From assembly GCA_017484005.1 (NCBI GenBank), contig JAFUTY010000042.1, forward strand, positions 62,001 through 126,000: 64,000 nt of DNA. The letters run 5' to 3'. Below, in pieces: positions 8,544 through 17,901 of the stretch. Source of the stretch: Selenomonadaceae bacterium. GTDB taxonomy: Bacteria > Bacillota > Negativicutes > Selenomonadales > Selenomonadaceae. Made by a program: the position numbers and the translations under genes. How positions within the stretch are numbered: position 1 is the first letter of the stretch; every line of letters starts with the position of its first letter. A model generated the notes under the pieces. The model saw only the letters and a program-made list of their open reading frames with translations. It was not told the DNA's origin and did no database searches.

Positions 8544-9821
8544 TCAAATCACAAACCGATACCGCGAATCAAACTGTTTCAGCGATTCATCATGCAAGCC
8601 GGCGATGAAATCGATTCGACTTTCCTGACAGAGAAATTTTGCGTCCGCTGTGCTGATGATTGGAAACATCTTGTCGCCAAAATAAATCCCTTTTGATTTG
8701 ATTTCATCACTGACAACATAGAGAATCTCGAATTCCGATTGATTGATAAGTTTGTCGAAGAGAATTGCAATTTCTTTGAGATTTCCATGGAGCGCGATAT
8801 TTTTTCGGGGGGGGGGGGCAGTTTTTACAGCTTGAGCGACATCATGTATAAACTTCATCGGCTCGGCATAAATTGAGTCTCGATAGGAATTTTGTCGATC
8901 ATGTTCAGCTTTGAAATTTTTGAGGATTGTTCGAAGTCTCTCGATAATTTTCGGAATAATCTTTTCATCGTTTCCAATTGAGTCATCGAATTTGAAATCG
9001 GGCGGAATTGGAATATCGATCTCATTGCCAGCTGATCCTCGTTTTCCAGTTATCACGACGCAATGAGATACTGCCGCTTCTCGAGGAATTCGATCTTTCC
9101 CCGGGTGATTTCCGAAATCAATGTAGATTTTAGATTTTGCCAAAAGATCTTGAACTTGATCGGAATTCATATTTTGAATTGGAATGAATTTCAGATCTTT
9201 GGCGGAATCGATCAATTTCTTCGTGAGTTCAAATCCTTTCTTTGGATTATAAACGATCTGATCTAACTTCGAATCGAGATTGATCGATTTGGATTTTTCT
9301 AAAAATGTTGGGACGAGATAATCACCAACAAAATGAATTCGATCTTTTGGAACATGATTGAACTCTAAAAACTGACGAGCATATTCACTTTGAATCCAAT
9401 GTTCGACGTTTGGTAAATGCATGACTGATAACATCGTGAGAGGCAATCGATTCCATTCACGCTTATCAATTACTGATTTAACGATTGCCGAGACTATGTT
9501 CAGATAATTATCAACACTCAACCACCAAAACACGATCTGCAAATTTCGAAATTTATCAAGCGGTTTGTAAATCGTCTCCGGCAAAATAACGATATTCTTT
9601 TCGTCGTCAACAATTTCAGATTCCGAGACATACGGCAAATGATATTTTTTCAATTGAGCATGAACTGGATCGATCTTTGAATTTGGATCGCAATAACACA
9701 TGACAGCGTCAAAATTCAGTCGGCGTAAACATGAACCGAGCTGATGCAGTAATTCTGGACCGCCAGTGTGATAATTCCATGGTGCATAGATGTAGATTTT
9801 TGAATCCGGAAAAAGTTTCAT
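8544..9821 (-). CDS. Glycosyltransferase-like protein with internal C12 tract
   Basis: A 425-residue protein. The first about 330 residues look like a GT-B glycosyltransferase: an N-terminal NYHTGGPELLHQL loop, and a nucleotide-sugar domain with VYNPKKGFELTKKLI and IYIDFGNHPGKDRIPREAAVSHC, where the late acidic and proline motif normally binds the donor. A run of twelve C on the coding strand then gives Ala-Pro-Pro-Pro-Arg at about residues 334-338. After it comes a separate about 90-residue domain (KNIALHGNLKEIAILFDKL ...) that I do not recognise. Change in run length would truncate the C-terminal domain. It is coupled to the M18 gene upstream (one-base gap) and to the HAD gene downstream. 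Acceptor glycan unknown. Confidence 0.75.
   Translation of the reverse strand: MKLFPDSKIYIYAPWNYHTGGPELLHQLGSCLRRLNFDAVMCYCDPNSKIDPVHAQLKKYHLPYVSESEIVDDEKNIVILPETIYKPLDKFRNLQIVFWWLSVDNYLNIVSAIVKSVIDKREWNRLPLTMLSVMHLPNVEHWIQSEYARQFLEFNHVPKDRIHFVGDYLVPTFLEKSKSINLDSKLDQIVYNPKKGFELTKKLIDSAKDLKFIPIQNMNSDQVQDLLAKSKIYIDFGNHPGKDRIPREAAVSHCVVITGKRGSAGNEIDIPIPPDFKFDDSIGNDEKIIPKIIERLRTILKNFKAEHDRQNSYRDSIYAEPMKFIHDVAQAVKTAPPPRKNIALHGNLKEIAILFDKLINQSEFEILYVVSDEIKSKGIYFGDKMFPIISTADAKFLCQESRIDFIAGLHDESLKQFDSRYRFVI
8807..8818. repeat. G12/C12 homopolymer inside glycosyltransferase gene
   Basis: Twelve consecutive G on the + strand (C on the coding strand) between the glycosyltransferase core and the C-terminal domain. 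Such a run is rare by chance in AT-rich coding DNA. Confidence 0.95.
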
Positions 9822-9822
9822 C

Positions 9823-11217
9823 TCAAGCTTCCTTCAAAAATGCAACGTAGCCCTTCTTCGTCTCGTAAACATCGATTTTGCTCGTGACTTCCCATGGAGC
9901 ATGCATTGATAAAACTGCAACGCCGGAATCGATAACATTCATGCCATATTCCGCCATGATGTATGCAATTGTTCCACCGCCGCCGAGATCGACTTTTCCA
10001 AGTTCCGAGAATTGATATTGAACGTTATTTTTATCGAGAATCTGACGAATCTTGCCGACATATTCAGCACTCGCCTCACTCGATCCAGATTTTCCGCGCG
10101 ATCCAGTGAATTTATTGAAAACCATTCCGCGCCCGAGATATGCAACATTCTTTTTATCGAAAGCCGAGGCATATAGAGCATCAAATCCCGAGGAAACATC
10201 GCTCGACAACATGTTTGAGAGCTGCAAAGTCCGGCGAAGTTTCAATTCTGAATAATCGCCGAGAGCATTCATAATTTCAGCCAAAACATTTTCGAAGAAT
10301 TTGGATTTCATTCCAGTTGCGCCGTAAGATCCAATTTCCTCTTTATCGACTAGCAGACAGCATGCAGTCTTTTCAACGGTTTCAGTTTCCAGCATCGCAA
10401 CGAGTGAAGTATATGAACAGACTCGATCATCTTGTCCATAGCCGAGAATCATGCTTCGATCGAATCCCATCTCGCGAGCTCTTCCCGCTGGAACTAATGC
10501 AATTTCTGCGGAGAGAAAATCTTCCGATTCGATTCCATATTTTTCCTCGAGCAATTTCAAAATTCCCGCTTTGATCTTTTCTTTCTCATCTTCCGTTTCG
10601 ATTGGCAAAGTTCCGACTAGAACATCGAGATTTTCGCCAGTGACAACTTTCGTTGCATCTTTTTTCATCTGTTCCTGCGCAAGATGAATCAACAGATCCG
10701 TGACGCAGAAAACTGGATCTTCTGGATTTTCGCCGATGTTGATATCGATTGTGCGCCCATCTTTTTTCACGACAACTCCATGCATCGCGAGCGGCAGAGT
10801 CACCCATTGATATTTTTTGATTCCGCCGTAATAATGTGTGTCGAGATAACAAAGTCCGCCATCTTCATAAACTGGATTCTGTTTGATATCGAGACGGCAT
10901 GTATCGATGTGTGCACCGAGAATCGAGAGTCCCTTTGTGATTGGAGTCAAGCCGATATTGAATAAAACGATCGCTTTATTCATGAAATTGAAATAAACTT
11001 TGTCACCAATTTGCAGACGAGTGCCGCTTCGAATCAAACTTTGAAAATCGATGTAGCCTTTCGACTGCGCCATGCGAATTGCCTCTTTGACTGATTCGCG
11101 TTCAGTTTTGCAAGTCGAAATGAAATCAATGTATCCCGCACTGACTTTTTCGAGCTCAGATTTTTCCTCGTCGGAATATGTGAGCCAAACTGATTTTTTC
11201 TTATCCTCTTGAGCCAT
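9823..11217 (-). CDS. M18 family aminopeptidase
   Basis: A 464-residue zinc aminopeptidase of the aspartyl-aminopeptidase type, releasing N-terminal (often acidic) residues in the cytosol. Metal and catalytic motifs are present: GAHIDTCRLD, DKEEIGSYGATG (the catalytic glutamate pair), GYGQDDRVCSY and the final SMHAPWEVTSKID. ATG 11217 is preferred over the upstream in-frame start because GGAGGA sits just before it. Length fits the bacterial family, usually named putative aminopeptidase 1. It is the first gene of the leftward three-gene unit. Confidence 0.9.
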   Translation of the reverse strand: MAQEDKKKSVWLTYSDEEKSELEKVSAGYIDFISTCKTERESVKEAIRMAQSKGYIDFQSLIRSGTRLQIGDKVYFNFMNKAIVLFNIGLTPITKGLSILGAHIDTCRLDIKQNPVYEDGGLCYLDTHYYGGIKKYQWVTLPLAMHGVVVKKDGRTIDINIGENPEDPVFCVTDLLIHLAQEQMKKDATKVVTGENLDVLVGTLPIETEDEKEKIKAGILKLLEEKYGIESEDFLSAEIALVPAGRAREMGFDRSMILGYGQDDRVCSYTSLVAMLETETVEKTACCLLVDKEEIGSYGATGMKSKFFENVLAEIMNALGDYSELKLRRTLQLSNMLSSDVSSGFDALYASAFDKKNVAYLGRGMVFNKFTGSRGKSGSSEASAEYVGKIRQILDKNNVQYQFSELGKVDLGGGGTIAYIMAEYGMNVIDSGVAVLSMHAPWEVTSKIDVYETKKGYVAFLKEA

Positions 11218-11322
11218 GAAAATTTTCCTCCTCCAAGAAAGATTTTTTAAAGACGCAACGAATTCTATACTTCGAAACATCTTTTTTCAACAATCGCCAT
11301 TTGTTCGGAGGAGTAATTGCCG

Positions 11323-12381
11323 ATGAAAAATCCTCTCGTCTCGATTTTGATTCCTACTTACAATCAGCCGGAATTTTTTCGACAAGCATTTGAATCAGCG
11401 ATCAATCAAGATTATCCCAACATCGAGATCATTGTGAGTGACGATTCCACCGATGATCGAGTGAAAAATGTTTTCGATGAATATAAAAATTGTGGGAGAA
11501 AGATTCAATATTTGAAACATGGCGGGTATACCAATGAATCAACTGGCGAGCGATCTCTCGCTAATATGGAGAATCTTTTGAAACATGCCAATGGAGAATT
11601 CATCAACATTCTATTTCATGATGATTTGATACATCCGCAAAAAATTTCCAAGATGATGAAATTCTTCACAGGCAAAAATCGAGATCAAATTGCGATTGTC
11701 TCGAGTGCTCGAAATATCATTGACAGCGACGGAAATATTTTGAAGACTGAAGATTTTATCGAGCAATTCAATCTGTATAATGGCAAAGATTCAATTCTGT
11801 TGACTGGTGAAGAAGTTGGGCGAATGATCTTATTGCTTTGTGGAAATTTTATCGGTGAATTATCGACAGTTTTGATTCGTCGAAAAGATTTCTATCGAGC
11901 TTGTGTCAATAAACTCTCGCCTGGATATTTTATCGGTGTTAAAGATCGAACGATGTGGGATATCTCAACTTATCTTGAAATTTGCAAAGATGGACGCGGA
12001 TTGATGTTTTTGCATGAACCTCTCAACGCGTTTCGAATGGCGGGCGGAAATCAAAATACATACAATGGAAACGTGCGTCTCAGCGTTGTAATTGATTGGC
12101 TTGAATTTGTAGTTGCCGCGTATTTGAATGGTATTTACATTCACGATAAAAAGGACTTTGAGATTGCCTGTGAATATTGGCTGTTCATTGCGCAGGGAAT
12201 GATCAGTTTCTTCCAGCGATTTCCAGAGACGAGCGTGGATATTGAGATCGATTTGCTCGAACAAATTATGCAAGCTGTTGAATCGGTTGAGCAGAAGAAT
12301 TTCGATTCAACTTTAGAAATTGGAACTCAATGGATTCAAAAATTTTCGTATAAAACATTTGAAATGAGGAAAACAATATGA
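11323..12381 (+). CDS. GT2 glycosyltransferase, array member 1
   Basis: A 352-residue GT-A fold transferase: N-terminal VSILIPTYNQPEFF nucleotide-binding strand, SDDSTDDR acidic motif at about 38-46, FHDDLI near 98-103 (the DxD-like metal site), and a conserved central IGELSTVLIRRKDFYR plus DRTMWDISTYLE block. ATG 11323 is chosen over TTG 11317 for its better distance from CGGAGGAG. The stop overlaps the next start (ATGA). It is the first of five paralogues that read rightward. The sugar and acceptor are unknown; nearby flagellins and motility genes suggest protein or envelope glycosylation. Confidence 0.85.
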   Translation: MKNPLVSILIPTYNQPEFFRQAFESAINQDYPNIEIIVSDDSTDDRVKNVFDEYKNCGRKIQYLKHGGYTNESTGERSLANMENLLKHANGEFINILFHDDLIHPQKISKMMKFFTGKNRDQIAIVSSARNIIDSDGNILKTEDFIEQFNLYNGKDSILLTGEEVGRMILLLCGNFIGELSTVLIRRKDFYRACVNKLSPGYFIGVKDRTMWDISTYLEICKDGRGLMFLHEPLNAFRMAGGNQNTYNGNVRLSVVIDWLEFVVAAYLNGIYIHDKKDFEIACEYWLFIAQGMISFFQRFPETSVDIEIDLLEQIMQAVESVEQKNFDSTLEIGTQWIQKFSYKTFEMRKTI

Positions 12382-13427
12382 AAAATTTACCATTGGTGTC
12401 AATTTTGATTCCAACGTACAATCAACCGGACTATTTTCGCTTGGCACTTGAATCTGCAATTGTTCAAGATTATCCGAATATCGAGATCATTGTGAGTGAT
12501 GATTCAACAGATGATCGAGTCAAAACAGTTTTCGATGAATATAAAAATTGCGGAAGAGATTTGAAATATCTCAAGCATGGCGGATATACTGACGAATCAA
12601 TTGGCGAGCGATCTCTTGCAAATATGGAGAATCTTTTAGAACATGCCAACGGAGAATTCGTTAATATTCTCTTCCACGATGATTTAATCTATCCAAAAAA
12701 AATCTCAACGATGATGAAATTCTTCACAGGCAAAAAGCGAGATCAAATTGCGATTGTTTCAAGTGTGCGAAATTGGATAGATAGCAATGGAAAAATTCTC
12801 GGTGAATCTGACACATTTGATGAGATGAATTTATGGCGCAATGGATCAGATTTCTTTTTCACTGGAGAAGAAGTTGGTAGAATCATTTTCATGATTTGTG
12901 GAAATTTTATTGGAGAACTTTCAACAGTTTTGATTCGACGCAAAGATTTTTATAGAGATTGCGTCAAAAAATTTTCGCCAGGATATTTTCTCGGCGTGAG
13001 AGATCGAACAATGTGGGATGTATCCACTTATCTCGAAATTTGTAGAGATGGACGCGGATTAGTTTTTTTGCGCGAACCATTAAGTGCGTTCAGATTGGCG
13101 GGCGGAAATCAAAACACATACAATGGAGAGATCAGGTTTACTGCATTGATGGACTGGTTATCTTTCATAGCTGCCGCATATTTGAAAAAATCTTACATAT
13201 TGGAATCGAGAGATTTAATTTTAACTCTTAAACATTGGCTTTTAATTGCAACTCGAACAACTAAAGATATCTCTCAAAAAAATCGAAAAAAGCCATCCCT
13301 AGATTTGATTGATCGAGTACTTAATGCCACAGAATCAATTCAAAATCAGAATTATGAACGCGCCGTAGATATTGGAATTGAATGGATTCGAAAATATTCT
13401 TCGGATACGTTCAAATTCACAAGATAA
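12378..13427 (+). CDS. GT2 glycosyltransferase, array member 2
   Basis: A 349-residue paralogue of the preceding gene with the same motifs (SDDSTDDR, FHDDLIYPKKIST, GELSTVLIRRKDFYRDC, RDRTMWDVSTYLEI). The first about 260 residues are highly alike while the last 90 diverge, as expected if the C-terminal part sets acceptor choice. It begins within the stop of member 1 and ends just before the leader of member 3. Confidence 0.85.
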   Translation: MKNLPLVSILIPTYNQPDYFRLALESAIVQDYPNIEIIVSDDSTDDRVKTVFDEYKNCGRDLKYLKHGGYTDESIGERSLANMENLLEHANGEFVNILFHDDLIYPKKISTMMKFFTGKKRDQIAIVSSVRNWIDSNGKILGESDTFDEMNLWRNGSDFFFTGEEVGRIIFMICGNFIGELSTVLIRRKDFYRDCVKKFSPGYFLGVRDRTMWDVSTYLEICRDGRGLVFLREPLSAFRLAGGNQNTYNGEIRFTALMDWLSFIAAAYLKKSYILESRDLILTLKHWLLIATRTTKDISQKNRKKPSLDLIDRVLNATESIQNQNYERAVDIGIEWIRKYSSDTFKFTR

Positions 13428-13442
13428 ATGAAGGAGAATAAT

Positions 13443-14537
13443 ATGGATGTTCTACCACTCGTCTCGATTTTGATTCCAACATACAATCAACCAGAATTTT
13501 TTCGACAGGCGTTAGAATCCGCACTCTCTCAAGACTATCCTAACATAGAGGTAGTTGTGAGTGATGATTCAACAGATGCTCGAGTCAAAAATGTTTTCGA
13601 TGGGTATAAAAACTGCGGAAGAATACTAAGATATTTTGAACATCGAAACTACCTAGATTCTGATTGGATCGGGGATAAAATTGTTGCAAATATGGAAAAT
13701 CTTTTGTCTAAAGCGCGTGGAGAATATGTTAATATTTTGTTCCATGATGATTTGATATATCCAAAAAAAATTTCCACAATGATGAAAGTTTTTATGAGTT
13801 CTGTTGAGGATCAGGTGTCAATTGTATCAAGTGCAAGACATCTCATTGATGAAGATGGAAAAATCATTAGAGAATTGAATAGCATTAACTTGAATCGAAA
13901 TACTGGAGTCGCAACAATTTACGCGGAAGAAGTTGGACGATTGATATTCTTCACAGGCACAAATTTTATCGGGGAGCTTTCAACTGTTTTGATGCGACGC
14001 AAAGACTTCTATCGTAATTGCGTCGGAAGATTGTCGCCTGGATATCTCTTTGGTGTTAAAGATCGAACAATGTGGGATATTTCTACATATTTTGAGGCGT
14101 GTCAAGATGAGAGAAATTTAGTGTTTATTCACGAACCATTGAGTGCATTCAGATTGGCGGGCGGAGATCAAAACACGTACAATTGGAATATTAGATTGAG
14201 TGCGCTAATGGATTGGCTATCCTTCGCGACTGCATCCTATTTGTTAGATTGCTACATTCATGATTCCGAGGATTTTATGGTGTTTTTGGATAGATGGGCA
14301 AAGAATGTGCGAATTAATCTATCTGGTATTCATTCTGATTGGGAAGATAGACTTTCAATTAATGTCATTGAAAAGATAGTTGCAGCATTGGAAGCTATGC
14401 AAGCTTACGATTTTAATGCTGCATTGAGTGTCGGAATTGAATGGATTAGGTTATATTCTTCCGAAACTTTTGAAGTTGAAAAATACGCTGTGCAGGATTC
14501 GCACGGAATCTGGATCAGAAAAAGAGATTTGATATGA
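13443..14537 (+). CDS. GT2 glycosyltransferase, array member 3
   Basis: A 364-residue paralogue. ATG 13443 is preferred over ATG 13428 because AAGGAG lies between them at the right spacing. It is the most divergent copy in its first half (FEHRNYLDSDWIGDK replaces the KHGGYTDES region) but keeps SDDSTDAR, FHDDLI, GELSTVLMRRKDFYR and DRTMWDISTY. It ends in an extra tail, EVEKYAVQDSHGIWIRKRDL, that is shared only with member 4. The stop overlaps the next start by ATGA. Confidence 0.85.
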   Translation: MDVLPLVSILIPTYNQPEFFRQALESALSQDYPNIEVVVSDDSTDARVKNVFDGYKNCGRILRYFEHRNYLDSDWIGDKIVANMENLLSKARGEYVNILFHDDLIYPKKISTMMKVFMSSVEDQVSIVSSARHLIDEDGKIIRELNSINLNRNTGVATIYAEEVGRLIFFTGTNFIGELSTVLMRRKDFYRNCVGRLSPGYLFGVKDRTMWDISTYFEACQDERNLVFIHEPLSAFRLAGGDQNTYNWNIRLSALMDWLSFATASYLLDCYIHDSEDFMVFLDRWAKNVRINLSGIHSDWEDRLSINVIEKIVAALEAMQAYDFNAALSVGIEWIRLYSSETFEVEKYAVQDSHGIWIRKRDLI

Positions 14538-15640
14538 ACAATTTGCCACTCGTTTCAATTTTAATTCCAACATACAATCAACCAAAATTTTTTCGATTCA
14601 CACTTGAATCAGCGATCAATCAGAACTATCCAAATATCGAGATAATTGTGAGCGACGATTCAACAGATGATCGAGTCAAAACAGTTTTCAATGAATATAA
14701 AAATTGCGGAAGAAATTTGAAATATCTCAAGCATGGCGGATATATTGATGAATCAGTTGGCGAAAGATCTCTCAAGAATATGGAAAATTTGCTTGAGCAT
14801 GCCAATGGAGAATTTGTGAATATTCTCTATCATGATGATTTAATCTATCCACAAAAAATTTCAACGATGATGAAGTTTTTTATGAGCGATATGGGGGATA
14901 AAATTGCGATTGTTTCCAGTCAACGCGATGCAATTGATGAAAATGGAAATTTAATCGGGATCATTCAAACTTTAGCTCATCCGAATTTTGATTCTAATGG
15001 AGTTTCAAAATTGCGTGGAATGGAAGTTGGCAGAATATTGATATCATATTTTGCAAATTTTATCGGAGAATTGTCAACAGTTTTGATTCGACGCAAAGAC
15101 TTTTATAGAGATTGTGTCAAGAAATTATCGCCTGGATATTTCCTTGGAATTCGAGATTTGACAATGTGGGATGTCTCAACTTATCTCGAAGTCCTCAAAG
15201 ATGATAGATATCTTTTCTTCTTAGAAAAACCATTGAGTGCTTTTCGAATGGCAGGCGGAAGTCAAAATACATACAACATTGAAATGAGAATTCATATGGC
15301 GATGGATTGGATCGCATTTGTTGCCGGATGTTATATGCAAAATCTTTATATTGATAAATTTTCAAGTTTTGTATTTTCAAGTCAGAATTGGTATAAAATT
15401 ATCGTTGATCATATTTTTGAAACTGATGTAGGAGATTTGAAAATCAATGAAAATGTACCATTGATGGAGATTGAGTCATTGTTGCGGGCGTCAGAAGCTG
15501 TTATGGAAAATCAGTTTGATGTTGTTTTTGATATCGCAGTTAATTGGATTGAAAAATTTTCTTCCGAAACTTTTGAAGTTGAAAAATATGCTGTGCAGAA
15601 TTCGCATGGAATCTGGATCAGAGAAAGAGATTTGATATGA
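14534..15640 (+). CDS. GT2 glycosyltransferase, array member 4
   Basis: A 368-residue paralogue with the standard motifs (SDDSTDDR, YHDDLIYPQKIST, GELSTVLIRRKDFYRDC). Instead of DRTMWD it has DLTMWD. Its tail EVEKYAVQNSHGIWIRERDL is nearly identical to that of member 3, although the bodies of the two proteins differ, which points to recombination within the array. The stop overlaps the start of member 5. Confidence 0.85.
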   Translation: MNNLPLVSILIPTYNQPKFFRFTLESAINQNYPNIEIIVSDDSTDDRVKTVFNEYKNCGRNLKYLKHGGYIDESVGERSLKNMENLLEHANGEFVNILYHDDLIYPQKISTMMKFFMSDMGDKIAIVSSQRDAIDENGNLIGIIQTLAHPNFDSNGVSKLRGMEVGRILISYFANFIGELSTVLIRRKDFYRDCVKKLSPGYFLGIRDLTMWDVSTYLEVLKDDRYLFFLEKPLSAFRMAGGSQNTYNIEMRIHMAMDWIAFVAGCYMQNLYIDKFSSFVFSSQNWYKIIVDHIFETDVGDLKINENVPLMEIESLLRASEAVMENQFDVVFDIAVNWIEKFSSETFEVEKYAVQNSHGIWIRERDLI

Positions 15641-16707
15641 ACAATTTGCCACTCGTTTCAATTTTAATCCCGACGTACAATCAACCAGAATTTTTTCGAC
15701 AGGCGTTAGAATCTGCACTCGCTCAAGACTATCCAAATATCGAGATTCTCGTGAGTGATGATTCAACAAATGATCGAGTTCAAAAAGTTTTCAATGAATA
15801 TAAGAATTGCGGAAGAAATTTGAAATATCTCAAGCATGGCGGATATACTGACGAATCAGTTGGCGAGCGATCTCTTTTGAACATGGAAAATTTGCTTGAG
15901 CATGCCAATGGAGAATTTGTGAATATTTTATTTCACGATGATTTGATTTATCCTCGAAAAATTTCAACAATGATGCAATTTTTCACGAGCAATATGGGAA
16001 ATCAAATTGCAATTGTGTCAAGTTCTCGTGATGTTATTGATACCCAAGGTTCAATAATAAAGACTTTAAGCGATATAGATAACTTCTCTGAATCTCAGGA
16101 TTACTTTTTTCTAACTGGAGAAGAAGTTGGTAGAATCATTTTCATGATTTATGGAAATTTTATTGGAGAACTCTCAACAGTTTTAATTCGACGCAAAGAT
16201 TTCTACAGAGATTGTGTCAAAAAACTTTCGCCAGGATATTTTCTTGGCGTGAAGGATCGAACAATGTGGGATGTATCCACTTATCTCGAAATTTGTAAAG
16301 ATGGACGTGGATTAGTTTTAATCCGAGAACCGTTAAGCGCGTTCAGATTGGCAGGCAAGAATCAAAACACTTTCAATGCGAATATAAGAATAGATCTTTT
16401 GTTGGATTGGCTAGCATTTATAACGATAGCATTTTTGAAAAATCAATATCTTCACAGTTGGAAAGAGTTTTCTCTCGCATGCGATACTTGGCTGTTAATT
16501 GTGCAAAAAACAGTAGATTTCGTGCAATTTATGCAATCCAATTTGTCTTGTGATGCAATTGATTATATTCTTCGAGCTACGGAATCAATATCAAATAAGG
16601 ATTATGATGTTGCTTTCAATATTGGTCGTCAAGTAATCAATCAATATTCTTCTATCACATCGCAACGTCAACGATGTTCAATAAAAAATTCTGAGTTTCG
16701 TAGATAA
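15637..16707 (+). CDS. GT2 glycosyltransferase, array member 5
   Basis: A 356-residue paralogue with SDDSTNDR, FHDDLIYPRKIST, GELSTVLIRRKDFYRDC and DRTMWDVSTYLEI. The body is closest to members 2 and 4; the tail shared by members 3 and 4 is absent and replaced by an unrelated basic end (QRQRCSIKNSEFRR). It is followed after 15 bases by engB, which has its own GAGGAG site. Confidence 0.85.
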   Translation: MNNLPLVSILIPTYNQPEFFRQALESALAQDYPNIEILVSDDSTNDRVQKVFNEYKNCGRNLKYLKHGGYTDESVGERSLLNMENLLEHANGEFVNILFHDDLIYPRKISTMMQFFTSNMGNQIAIVSSSRDVIDTQGSIIKTLSDIDNFSESQDYFFLTGEEVGRIIFMIYGNFIGELSTVLIRRKDFYRDCVKKLSPGYFLGVKDRTMWDVSTYLEICKDGRGLVLIREPLSAFRLAGKNQNTFNANIRIDLLLDWLAFITIAFLKNQYLHSWKEFSLACDTWLLIVQKTVDFVQFMQSNLSCDAIDYILRATESISNKDYDVAFNIGRQVINQYSSITSQRQRCSIKNSEFRR

Positions 16708-16722
16708 AGCGAGGAGATTGAG

Positions 16723-17361
16723 ATGAATCGAATCCAAATTTTGCGAGCTGAATTTTTGATCTCTGCAGTGAATTCACAAAATTATCCCTCTGAAAAATTT
16801 CCGGAGATTGCATTCATCGGTAGATCCAATGTTGGGAAATCCTCGCTGATTAATTCTTTAACGAATCGGAAAAATTTAGCTCATACTTCTCAAAATCCCG
16901 GCAAAACTCAAACGATCAATTTTTTTAAAATCGAGATCAAGAATTCAGAAAATGATGATCGCCAAAATTTTTATCTCGTGGATCTTCCAGGTTATGGATA
17001 TGCAAAGACGAGCAAAGTGAATCGCACTGAATGGGCAAAATTCATCGCTGAATATCTTACAAAGTCGCCGCAGATCAAATTCGTTTGTCAATTGATAGAC
17101 ATTCGACATCCGCCGACGAAAGATGATATTGCAAAATTCAAATGGCTCGTCGAGCATGAAATTCCAGTATTGATAATCGCGACAAAGTCTGACAAAATTT
17201 CGCGAAATCAAATTCAAAAATCGATTTCACAAATCAAAAATGATCTAGGAATTCAAGAACTTTCCGTGATTCCATATTCCTCAATCACTCCTGCAGAAAA
17301 AAATGAATCTCGTTCAGATTTGCTTGACGTGATTTATGATTCTTTGCTAGAATCCGTCTAG
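16723..17361 (+). CDS. engB: Ribosome biogenesis GTPase EngB (YsxC/YihA)
   Basis: An essential GTPase for 50S subunit assembly. All G motifs are visible: G1 GRSNVGKSSLI, G2 around NPGKTQTINF, G3 VDLPGYGYAK, G4 ATKSDK and G5 near PYSSITP. The 212-residue length is normal. A GAGGAG site precedes ATG 16723. In many Firmicutes engB follows lon or clpX; here it follows the GT2 array, so the array may have been inserted beside it. Confidence 0.92.
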   Translation: MNRIQILRAEFLISAVNSQNYPSEKFPEIAFIGRSNVGKSSLINSLTNRKNLAHTSQNPGKTQTINFFKIEIKNSENDDRQNFYLVDLPGYGYAKTSKVNRTEWAKFIAEYLTKSPQIKFVCQLIDIRHPPTKDDIAKFKWLVEHEIPVLIIATKSDKISRNQIQKSISQIKNDLGIQELSVIPYSSITPAEKNESRSDLLDVIYDSLLESV

Positions 17362-17445
17362 CGTATGTGTGATTGGCGGGGGCATCGGAGATTTGAGCAT
17401 CCGATTTCCCTCGCTTCGGAAAAATTTTTCGCGGAGGGAATTGTC

Positions 17446-17901
17446 ATGGAGCTGACCGCGTTCGATAAATCATTGCTCAATTTGCTGCAGTCGAATCTCC
17501 CGATTTGCAGTCATCCATTTGCAGAAATCGCCAGCAAACTCGGTACGGATGAATCAACTGTGCTCGATCGAATCAAAACGCTTAAAAATGAGGGATTTTT
17601 GCGTCGAATCGGAACGTTTTTCAATTCAAATGCATTGGGATATCGAGGAACTCTCGTCGCATTGCAAGTCGAGTCGAATTCAATTCCGAAAGTTGCGGAA
17701 GTGATCAACAATTTCCCGACGGCGACTCACAATTATGAACGCGAGGGAAAATTCAATCTTTGGTTTACATTGATGACTCAAGATCGCGCACAGGAAGAAT
17801 CGATTCTCGAAGAAATTCGATCGATCCCCGGCGTCGATGCAATGATTAATTTGCCGTCGAATAAAAAATATAAAATCAATGTTCAATTTCAACTCCAATG
17901 A
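17446..17901 (+). CDS. ahbA: Siroheme decarboxylase subunit AhbA (Lrp/AsnC-like)
   Basis: A 151-residue protein with an N-terminal winged-helix resembling Lrp/AsnC and a C-terminal RAM-like domain. AhbA and AhbB together remove two acetate carboxyls of siroheme to give didecarboxysiroheme in the alternative haem route. The ATHNYEREGKFNLWFTLM segment fits AhbA. ATG 17446 is chosen because GGAGGG precedes it. Its stop overlaps the ahbB start (ATGA). AhbC and AhbD are not in the window. The alternative, an ordinary Lrp-type regulator pair, is less likely because of the paired arrangement and motifs. Confidence 0.8.
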   Translation: MELTAFDKSLLNLLQSNLPICSHPFAEIASKLGTDESTVLDRIKTLKNEGFLRRIGTFFNSNALGYRGTLVALQVESNSIPKVAEVINNFPTATHNYEREGKFNLWFTLMTQDRAQEESILEEIRSIPGVDAMINLPSNKKYKINVQFQLQ

